Positions 46,401 through 58,400 of a DNA stretch of 64,000 nucleotides are shown here, in pieces. The notes under the pieces are model-generated. The model saw only the letters and a list, made by a program, of their open reading frames with translations, did no database searches and had not been told where the DNA came from. The stretch comes from Spongilla lacustris. Its lineage: Eukaryota; Porifera; Demospongiae; Spongillida; Spongillidae. Location of the stretch: positions 660,502-724,501 of the forward strand of contig OX442435.1 of NCBI GenBank assembly GCA_949361645.1, given 5' to 3'. Made by a program: the position numbers and the translations under genes. How positions within the stretch are numbered: the first letter of the stretch is position 1; the number at the start of each line of letters is the position of its first letter.

Positions 46401-49400
46401 TCACTGCACAAGACTATTCAGATAACCTGGTGCTGGATGTGGTTGCCATGAGAGCCTCATATGTGGTGCTGGACACGGTGCCACCGATGCTTAGTAGCTT
46501 CAACTTTGATGCAAACACTGGCATTCTAACAATGACCTTCAGTGAGGTGGTGTTGGCCTCGTCTCTCAATGTAAGGCAGATCCAGTTTGTCAATGGACTC
46601 TCTCCTACTCTCTCCTACAACCTGACTAACAGTACATTATTGGTGAACTATAATGACCGTGTACTGACTGTGGTGCTGAGTTCCCAAGACCTAAACCAGC
46701 TAAAGCTTAGCACACCACTTGCATCTGCCTCCAGTTACACATTCCTCAATTTTGCAACCAACACTGTGTACGACACTGCCATGAATGGTATCAGCGCTTT
46801 CATTCAGCCCAAGATTGTGTCCGTGTTTGTTCCCGACACCACCCGACCAGTCCTGTTGTCTTGGGGCATCTCCATCAATAGTTCTCAGATCTACCTGCAG
46901 TTCTCAGAACCTGTTAACAGCCAGTCCGTCCATGTCATCTCCCTCCGGTTGCAGAACTCGAGCCCTAATATTCCAGTGTACAGCTATGTACTCACCTCAG
47001 CTAGTTCCCTTACCACGCCCAGTGGTGCCACAATGACCATAAGCATTGGTGTGAGTGACATGAACATCATCAAGGACTTAATTCAACTGGCAACCAACGT
47101 GAACAACACCTACCTCTCATTCCTGCCACCACTCGCTCCGACTTTTGCCCTGGACATGAGCAACAACAGCATCGTTTTCATACCAGAGGCCTATGGCCTG
47201 CAAGCTAGCTATGTCATCAGTGACCAGGTCCCACCTCAACTGATTTCCTTTTCGTTCTATCCCCAGACAGGTGTTTTGTTGCTAACATTCTCAGAGACTA
47301 TTAGCCCTTACTTGTTCAATGTCACTGGCATAACGCTGCAGAACGCTGCACAGGCCGTGGCTGGAAACACCTTCCAGGTCACATCATTGAGCTCCTACGT
47401 GAGAACCGATCTCACTGTGGTGGCTGTAAACCTGAACATTTCAGACCTCAATGCCATCAGGGTGAACTACAACCTCGCAACAAGCGTGAACAACACATAC
47501 ATCTCCATCACATCTGCAACAGCCGTGGACAGAAGAGGCAACCTTGTTGTTCCCATCCCAAGCACAGCTGCACTGCAGGCCAGCTACGTTGGCAATGACA
47601 CCAGCATGCCACAGCTACTCACATTTGCCATAGACTTTACAACAAATACGCTTGCCCTGTACTTCTCAAAGACCGTCAACGTCAGCAGCCTCGATCTCAC
47701 TCAGATTGTCTTTGAGAATGGCATACCTCCAAATGTCAATGCAAGCTATGCTCTCACAGGGGGGACTTTGGCATCCCTTGTGCCATCCACTGTTGTAACC
47801 TTCACCCTGTCAGTTGCTGATCGAAATGGAATAAGCAGCCAAACCCTGTGCACAAGCATGTCGAATTGCTACCTCTACCTTAATGGGGTGCTGGTTAAGG
47901 ACACAGCTGGAAACAAGCTCACCGCAATTACTATGACCAAACCTCTGTCGTCATTCAACTACACTGCAGACACCTCTTCATCTCGTCTCACACAGTTTGT
48001 CAGCCTTGACCTCAACACAGGCATCCTGGTCCTGCAATTCAGCGTGCCAATCATCGCTGCAAGTGTGGACGTCCGCTCGCTTGTGCTCCAGAACTTCATC
48101 TACTCATCCACTGCAATGCTCATGTTGACTGACAGCACGGTGGTGTCGAGCAATGGCCCCCTTGTTGTCATCAGCCTCTCTGTGTATGACCTCAATGCGA
48201 TCAAGATCTCCGCAGGCCAACCCTCCTACGCAATTTGCACCAACAATAGAACCAACTGCTTCATACGGCTCTATTCTACATTTGCCAATGGCACATTTGG
48301 AGTCCCCATCACTCCTGTTGTTGACTCAACAACTATTGATAGTATAACTCGCCCTCTAAGTCTGATTCTGGACACCAGCAGCCCGTCGTTGCTATCCTGG
48401 AGCTTCAATCTCAGCAGCAGTGTCATTGTTCTGTCCTTCAATGAAACTGTGAATGGAAACGCATTCCAGTCACGCTTCATTACCATACAAAATGCTCCAT
48501 TCAATGCTACCCAGTCTGTACAGCTCACAAATGCCATTACATGGAGCAAAAACCCATATCCAGTCATCACTTTCACTGTCCAAGATTCCGACATGGTACA
48601 GATCAAAGCCTTGGACACATTAGCCAAGTCACCCTACACAACGTACATTGCGGTCACCTCAAGCATGGTCACAGATGTGTACAACAATCTAGTTGTTCCC
48701 ATCTCCACCAGTGCAGCCTTGCAGGTTGGAAACTACACGGAAGACACCATTGACCCTTACTTGGTTGCATTCTCTACGCTCGACATGAACACTGGCTCAA
48801 TCACACTCTCATTCTCCGAACCCATGAATGTCACTGCCACCATCCCCACTCAGATCACACTCTACGGCAGCTTAGCCGAAAGTGGTGCATTCACACTGAC
48901 TGGTGGAACTACTACTTTCACAACAAAGACAAAGGACACTGTACTTGTCACCTTCAATAGTGCTGACCTGCGCCTCATAAAGCTCCAGACCAACCTGGCC
49001 ACAAGTAAGGCCACGTCATTCATAGCATTCACAGCAGGGGCATTTTCTGACAACTCCAACAACCCTGTCCTGCCAGCCAGCATTATGATGGTGCAACTCT
49101 ACCTTCCCGATACCAACCCTCCCAACCTCCTCTCGTTCAGTCTTGACATGAATATCGGCATCCTCTCTCTCACCTTTAGCGATGTCATTGCTACAAGCTC
49201 ATTAGTCGCCTCTCAGTCCATCACTTTGCAGAGCAACAGGTTTGGCAATGACTCGGCCAACATCTATTCACTGGTGCAGGCATCCACCACAAGCCCCAAT
49301 GACTACTTTGTGCAGGTCACTCTGAGCCTCTTGGATCTCAATGAAATCAAGAAGAGAAGTGGAATGGCCACAAGCGTGAACAACACATACTTGTCGCTGA

Positions 49401-52400
49401 AAGGAGGCGCAGTTATAGACCTGTCCAGTGTTGCAGTTAGCACAATTCTCTCTTACAATGCCTTGCAGGTGACGGCCTTCCAGCCAGATGTCACCAGGCC
49501 GACTCTGAATAGCTTTGCTCTTGACATGAACTCAGGTGTGCTCTTGCTAAGCTTCAGCGAGACTGTCAACGTGTCCTCGTTGAATCCCACTGCCTTCACC
49601 CTCTTGAACAGCATCGTCAACACCACTGCTCTTGCCTACACTCTGACTGGTGGCACACCATCACCTGCCATTGCAGCTGGGGACATCATCACCCTTCTGC
49701 TGACCAAATTCGACCTGGACAACATCAAAGCAATAGTGGGTCTTCCCAACAATTCAACATACCTTTCTATCACTCAGAACGCAGTGATGGACATGAGTGG
49801 GAACAAAGTTGTACCCATTAACAGCTCCTTGCCCCTCCTGATCCAGGCATTCAAGGGTGATGTCATGAGTCCAACACTGGTCAGCTTCTGTCTGAACATG
49901 ACCAATTCTGCATTCCTCCTCCTCACCTTCTCAGAGACCATCAATGCAAGCTCACTCGTGCCAGCCTCAATGACACTGCTGAGCACGGCTGTGCTGTCAG
50001 CATATTCTGTACCCCTGACTGGTGGGACCGTCGCCAGTCAAAGTGGCACAGTGGTCAACGTAGCACTAACCTTGTGGGACACAAACAGCATCAAGCACCT
50101 GAGGTACCTGGCCACCTCGGTCAATAACACCTTCCTCATGGTCATACCTGGTACTGTGTCCGACAACTTTGGCAACTACATCCAGATGCAGACGCTACAA
50201 GCTTCCTGCTACGTCAGCGACACAACTCCACCTGTGCTGCTCGCGTTTGATCTGAACCTCAGCAATGGCTACGTCGTGTTGTACTTCTCTGAGACTGTGA
50301 GCACTTGGGAGTTCAACTTCACTGGAATCACCCTGGTAGGTGGAAGGACCATCACCAGTCCCCAGAGACAACTCACTGGCGGGATGCTACTGACTGCTAA
50401 CCAGCCAAACATCACTTTTGTGCTATCATTCAACGATGCCAACTACATCAAGAACCACACCCGTCTGGCCACCATGGTGAGCAACACCCTCATCAGCATC
50501 ACCAATGCCACGGTCTTTGACACGAGCAACAACTCTGTGGTCCCCATCCCCTTCTCCTCTGCTTTGTACGTGTCCAACCTGACCCTGGACACGCAGCCAC
50601 CAACGCTGACCTCCTTCCAGCTTGACCTCAACACTGGTCGCCTTACACTCCTCTTTACTGAGACAGTAGAAGTCAGTACCCTCAATGTCACGGGAATCAC
50701 CATTCAACAAAGTGCAACCTCACCTCAGACAGCCTACAACCTCACCAGCTCCTCTTACGCAGTTAGTCCTGACGGCCCAACTGTGTTCATACAGTTGTCT
50801 GCCTATGATCTGAACAATATCAAGGCTTTGGACACGCTAGCGACATCTCTCAGCACTACCTTCTTGTCGATGACCTCTAGCACCATAAACGACACCTCAG
50901 TGAACCCGGTCACAAGTGTCACCTCACAGCCTTGTTCTAATTACACAATGGACTCTACTCCACCCACCTTGCAGTCATTTAGTCTGGACATGGTCAATAT
51001 AGTCCCACCACTTCTGGTTGACCTCACCTTCTCTGAGACGGTCAGACCCTCATCAGTCAATCCTAGGCAGTTCAGGTTCTCAAGCAGCCTGGCCCCGACC
51101 GCAGTCTCCTTTAACCTCACAGGTGGTAGTGTAAGTACAAACAACTCTCCCACCATCACCATCACTGTGACCAGCACTGACCTGCTAGCAATCAGGCTCC
51201 TCCCCCCTCTCGGCCAGTACCCCTCCACCACGTACTTGACACTGTCTCCCTATGCTGTATCTGACATGGTGGGACTACCACTTGTGGCAGTCACCATTGG
51301 AGCTTCCAATGGCACAGCTGACCTGATCCCACCATACCCAGTGGCTTTTGGATTGGACATGAACACGGGCACTCTCCAAATCACATATTCTGAGAACATC
51401 AATGCATCCACACTGATGATCGCACTCATCACCCTCCAGAATGCCCCAGTGTCTCCCACGGCCAACCTCACCTTGCTTTCGGGCAGTGTGGCTCAGGGCA
51501 GCAGTGGAACAGTTGCCACCGTGACATTGGCAGCCGGCCTGTTGAACACACTGAAGCAGCTCACAACCCTTGCCACTGGACTTTCAAACTCCTACCTCCT
51601 CCTCCAGCCATCCAGTGTGTTGGACATCGCAGGCAATGCCGCACTCAATGGCACCATCAACTGTACGCAATACACCCGGGATACCAACAGGCCTCAGCTC
51701 GTAGGCTTTGACTTCAACCTCCAGCTAAAAACACTGACCATGTACTTCAACGAGACTGTTAATGCCAGCTCACTCAATCCAACTGGCATGACCCTGATCA
51801 ACACCCCCTCTGGATCCATTCAGTACACCCTCACGGGAGGACAGTTGGCATCTATGGATGGGACCACGATCACCCTCATCCTGACTACCAATGACACAAA
51901 TGCGATCAAGGCCCGGTATGGCCTGGCCATTTCAAACACCACCACTTTCCTCTCAATCACTGCCAGCACTATCATGGACAACGCTGGAAACCCGGTCATT
52001 GCCATCCCTCTTTATGCCGCACAGCCAGTCATTGGCTACCGATTGGACTCCTACCGGCCATCCCTGCTGTCATTCGACCTAAATATGAACACTGGTGTTT
52101 TAGTCCTCCACTTCAATCAGACAGTCAATGCAAGCACACTGGTCATTGACCGCTTTACCTTGCAGGACAACAACACAAGAAACATGTCTAACCAGACTCT
52201 CACTTCAAGCGCCGCACAGATCCAGTATACATCTGATGTCATCATCACACTGAGCCTGTTCGACTTGAACAAAATAAAGCAAAAACAGTTCTGCTTCTCC
52301 CAGACCAACTGCTACCTCATATGGGATGATGATGCAGTTAGAAACATGGTAAATCTGTCCATATTTGGAGTGCCCAATGGTCAAGCTATTCCTGTAGCAG

Positions 52401-55400
52401 TATTTATCCGTGACACCACATCACCATATCTGGTTGAATTTACTCAAATCAACATTGCCAATGGCTTGATTGTGCTCTCATTCTCCGAAACAGTGAGAGC
52501 CAGCACCGTCACACCCACTGCAGTCATGCTGATGGACCTCTTCGTACCCACTCTGGCCAGCCAGAACCTGACAGGTGGAACTGTCTTCAATGTGAATAGC
52601 GACATCATTTCGTTCCAGCTTACCCCATCTGACCTCCAGGCCCTCCAATCCAATAACTACCTCTGCACCTATAGAGGAAACTGCTACATAAGTTTCACCC
52701 CTGCCTTCTTGACAGACATGGTTGGAAACCCTGTCAAGGCAATCAGCTACCAGTTCCCTGGATACATTGTGACAAACTACCTTCGAGACACTCTGATGCC
52801 GTACCTTCAAACCTTCACCCTTGACATGAACAAAGGTGTCCTCACCCTCAACTTCAGTAAACCCATGGATGCCTCATCACTTGACGCAACAGGCATTACC
52901 ATACAGGGCGTTCCCAACACCACGAACCCTTTGTACTTCTACCAGCTCACTAGTGGTGCCACACCAGACGTCGAGAGCCCCAGCATTGTTGTATACCTGC
53001 AGCAGGCAGACATCAATGCTCTGAAGGCATCGCTATTTGCAAAGAATGCAAACACAACCTACCTCTCAATCACTGCTAATACCATCACTGACACATCTCT
53101 GATACCAAACAGTGTGGCTCCCATCACTATGTACAGGGCCCTGCAAGGGTTGTACATTCCAGACACCACTGACCCCCAGCTTGTGGCTTACACTCTGGAC
53201 TTGAACAGCGACCAGCTTGTTCTAACCTTTAATGAGCCTGTGGCTCCAAGCACTGCACAGTGCCTGGACATCGCACTGTACAACACCACTACCTCAAACC
53301 CTCCACTAGCGTCCTTGCAGCTCTCAGGGTGCATAATTAACATTTCTGCACCTGTGAGTGGAGTCATGGTCCTTACAGTGAACCTCATCCAGCCAGACAT
53401 TCAGGTTCTCAAGACATCCAGCTTTGCCACCTCCACCTTGGACACCTACATGTCCTTCTTGCAGGGTTCATTTGGGGACGCCGCACTCATCTCTAACCCA
53501 GTTCAAGCGGTGACAAGCTTCCCTGCGACCACCTTCATTCCTGACCAGACGAGACCTATTCTGCTGTCCTTTGTCTATGACCAGAACCTCGGACAGCTCA
53601 TACTCACATTCAATGACGTTGTAGACACTGCAACCTTCAGTCCTGCATCCCTCACAGTCCAGCAAGCCTCCTACAGGTTGCCAGGTTACACCTTCACCCC
53701 GAATCCATCCAGTGGCAGTGGTACCTCAAGCCCGAATGGCTACGTTGTGATCCTGCAGCTGTCTGCTCCTGACTTCCTTACCCTCAAGAGCAATGCTGGG
53801 CTGGCCCGGAATATTAACAACACCTTCATCACCGTCACATATACCCTGATAGACTCTATGACTGGACTCACTGGTGTACCAATTGTCAACGGCAAAGCCC
53901 TGAAGGCAAGCCAGTTCATCCCAGACCTTGTTCCTCCAACTCTAAACAGCTTCACTCTGGATCGCAACCTCGGTCTCATGGTGCTAACTTTCTCTGAGAC
54001 AGTCAACATCACCACCTTTATGCCCACAGGACTGACCCTCCAAATAGCCGCCAACACTAGCAGCTCATCAACTGACACCCTCACCCTCACTGGAGGAAGC
54101 AGCACAATCTCTGCTGATGCTCTCCAGGTAACCGTCTACTTACTGGCCTCTGACCTCAATGCTCTGAAGAAGGACACAAACTTCTCCACCTTCGTCAACA
54201 ACACCTACCTGGCTATCAAGACTACCACCATCACTGATTTAGCAGGCAATAGTGTGGTTAGCATACCGATCACAAGTGCCGTCCAGGTGCAGACCCTCAT
54301 TCTCGACACAACACCCCCATCACTGATAGCATTCAGCTTGAACCGCAACAGCAGTCAGCTGCTGCTGATATTCAATGAAACGGTCAGTGCTAAAAGCATC
54401 CAGGCGAGCGCATTTACACTTCAGAATGCATCCAGCACTCTCCTACAGTACTACACCCTCACTGCCTCTACCTTGGCCTCCACACAAGACAGTACCATGA
54501 TCGTTCTCTACATCTCCAAGGCAGACACCGACGCCATCAACAAGCTACGCTTCTTGGCCACATCTGCCAACAATACCTACCTCTCACTCACAAGTCTTGC
54601 GTTCCTTGACATGAGCGCCAACCCAGCCTTCCCAATCAGCAGCACCTCAGCACTGCGGGTGACCAACTTCACTGCAGACACCACCATGCCATTCCTTCTC
54701 TCGTTCAACCTCGACATGAACTCTGGCTCCATTCAGCTCAGCTTCTCCAAGGTCATCGACTACATCAGCTTTGCGCCTACCCAGATCACCCTGTTCTCAG
54801 CACTGAACACCTCCAAGCCAGGCACCATTATGTACGCCCTCACAGGCGGCTATGTTCTACCGTACGACCACACCACCATCTACCTCAACATCAGTGTGAC
54901 AGACTTGAATGAGATCAAGCGACTGTACGGCCTGGCCATCTCTTCAAACACCACCTACATCACGATCACAGCAAGCCTGGCTGTGGACACTTTCAGCAAC
55001 CCTGTGGTAGCTATCCCCTCGACCAGCCCACGCCAAGTTACCATGTACACGGCCGACACAACTCCACCCACGGCAGTGTCCTTCACATTGGACATGAACG
55101 TGGGCCTTCTAACCCTCGTGTTTGGCGAAACAGTGAATGCCTCATCTCTGAATACTGCGGACATAACCATTCAGAGCAGCTCGATGTCCCCTGTCATGAG
55201 CTACACACTCCAGCACAGCTGGTCATCGCAGGTCGGCGGTGCCATCACAGTTAACATCACACTTGACCAGGCCGACCTGAATGCAGTCAAGCTCCTCGCG
55301 CCTTTGGCTAGCACCAACAGCAGCACCTACATTAACCTCACTGGTGGGCTGGTAGCAGACATGGCCAGAAATGTCTTCGTCGGCATGATAGTCCCGCAGG

Positions 55401-58400
55401 GCGCCCTGATACCTGACACAACACCTCCTGCATTGTTCAGCCTTGCCTTTGACCTAAACCGCGGTGTGCTTGTGCTGAACTTCACTGAGGCCGTCAACAC
55501 TACCTCCCTGAACGTCTCTGGACTTACCCTCTATTCATCTCCCAATGTAACTTTGGCTATCTCCTTCCAGCTTAGCCCGCCCACAGCCACCACCAACCCC
55601 AACGCCCAGTCTTTCAACGTCACCCTCTCCGCAGCTGACCTGAACTCTGTCAAGTTTGCTTACAACCTGGCAACCAGCATCAATACCACCTACCTGACCG
55701 TCATGGCCGGCAGCATTCAGGACATGGCTCGCAACAATGTCACTGCACTCACCACTCCTCTCCAGGCCTATGCCTTTGTACCAGATACCACACCTCCTAC
55801 CCTTGTCGGAGTTTCCATGGACTTCAACACTGGGAAGCTGGTCCTGAACTTCTCTGAGACAGTCAACCTGACCACATTCAACCCGACTCAGCTTACCTTC
55901 AACAACTCTGTCTGGCTATCAGCTGTTCGCCTCACTGGAGGTAGTGCCTCCATGATCTCCTACACATCCATCTCCCTGACCCTCACACAAGCAGACCTAG
56001 ACAACTTAAAGGCAGCCAGCCAGGGTCATGTTGGGCTATACTTAGGCTGGGTAGTGTTCATCAACACTAGTGCCATCCTGGACATGAGCGGCAATAAAGT
56101 GTCTGCCGGTATGCTACCACTGTCAAGTATCGTCATGGACACCACTAGACCAACAATCGTCAGCTTTGATTTGGATATGAACAGGGGCATCCTCACAATA
56201 ACCTTCTCAGAGACTGTCAACTTCACTTCCTTGATGCTCTCATCGCTATGGTTGCAGAATGAAGAGGTCAACAGCACTGCCGTTGTGTTCCTCACGGGTG
56301 GTACCCCAGTGAGCATCTCAAATGATGTCGTCAAGGTGACCCTGCTCATCAATGACCTCAATGCCATCAAGGCAAATGGACATGTGGCAATCGACATGCT
56401 CACCACCTATCTTGGGTTCTACAACAACTCAGTCACTGACGCAAGTGGAAATCGATTGGCCACTCTAAGTCTACCAACCCAGGGACTAGACGTTGCCAAC
56501 TTCACCCCAGTTACCACCAATCCTTTCCTGTACAACTTTACGCTCGACAAGAATGCCTTACCGACGTACGCTCTTGTTCTAACCTTCTCAGAGCCTATCA
56601 TTCCAGGTAGTCTGCTCTTGCCTGCCATCGCTCTTCAGTCCAAATCAAACATTACTGTCAGTGGCACCAAGGCATACACACTGACCAATGGTTTGGTGAA
56701 CACCTCATCCTACCAGACCATTGCCACTGTTTACCTATCCTTCCTGGACATGGTAACCATCCAGTCCCTGCGACCCTTGGCAACAAACATCTCCACCACG
56801 TACATCTCCCTTCTAACTGGAGCTGCCTTGGACACTAACACCTACCGCCTGCCAACACTCAACATATCTTCAGTCGCGGCCAAGCAAGCCCAGAACGTTA
56901 TTCCAGACTCCAACCGCCCAACTCTGACCAGCTATGTCATTGACATGAACAAAGGAGTTCTTATCCTCACCTTCTCCAAGACTATGGACATCAGCAGCTT
57001 CACAAATGCCACATACTCACTGCTTTCATCCCCAGTGGGCACATTTGCCGTCAATCTGACATTCAACTTGCTTGGAAACCCATTGGACTGGTACATCGTC
57101 AACGTTACCCTCACCTTTAACCAACTCAATACTATCAAATTGAGTGCAGCAAATAGCGTCGCAACCAACTTTTCCACAACCTACCTGACCATATTTGCTC
57201 CATACCCAGCTGACACATCCTCCAATCCACTGAACATAACAGCTCCCCTGCAGACGTCTCTGTACATTGCAGACACCACACCCCCAGTAGTGGTCAACTT
57301 TAAACTCAACATCAGTGGGCAGCCAGGCGTCATCACGCTACAGTTCTCAGAGCCGGTGAACCAGTCTTCCATCAACATCACTCTTATGGGCCTGTACAAT
57401 GCTGCAACCACGTCTTCATCTTCATCTGTGGTCCAACTGACCTCTGGTGTATACACTGTCGATTCCAGTGGCCTAACAGTGTACATATACATGAGCTCCA
57501 CTGACCTGAACATTCTCAAGAACTACACGACTCTTGGCAGAACAGTCAACAACACGTACATATTCCTACAGAGCACCTCTGTGTTTGACATGTATGGAAA
57601 CAGCATTGCTCCACAAGGAGGAATGACCTACATGGCAAGCCTCGTTGTTCCTGTCTCTACCAACCCTGCCCTCACCAACTTCTCTCTCGACATGAACACA
57701 GGGGTTCTCACCCTCGTCTTTAGCGAGACAGTCAATGTGTCCACCTTCAGTGCTTCTGCGGTCACACTCCAATCTCAGGCCTCAATCGCTGGTGCTTACT
57801 CCTACACCCTGACTGGAGGTCTCATTTCCACACCCAACGGTCCCATTGTAGCACTACAGCTGACTCCAACCGATCTGAATGCCATCAAGAAGATACGAGG
57901 ACTGGCCACTGGAACTGCAAACACATTCCTCTCTGTCGTGGCAACTGCTATATATGACACGTTTGGCCTCAATCTCACAGCTATCAGCAGTGGGGCAGCT
58001 TTGCAGGTGACTGCTTTTACCAACGACACCACCAATCCCACGCTCTTGTCCTTCACACTAGACCTGACTCAGAACACTCTCACACTCACGTTTGACGAGA
58101 CTATTTCCTTCAACAGCATGGATGTCTCCAAGATCACCCTTTTATCTCACACTGTCAATGTTACATCTGTTACACTTACCCCTGTAGGCTCCTCTGTAGT
58201 GGCAAACGACTCCACAACCATCATCATCGTTATCAACTACCCTGATATAGATAACATCAAACTGGACAGAGATCTCGCTGGCAATGACTCAGTGCAGATC
58301 TTGCAGGGAGCTGTCAAGGATATGACTGGAAATCCCAACAATCCACAAATAGTTAATGCCTCAACTTTCAACCAGGACACTGTTAGACCGAACGTGGTCA

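Noticed and set aside
1340..52684. C-x5-C motifs as zinc-binding or EGF-like elements
   Set aside because: Only two cysteines per domain, no histidines at fixed spacing, and the motif replaces a standard strand segment. A hairpin disulfide is simpler.
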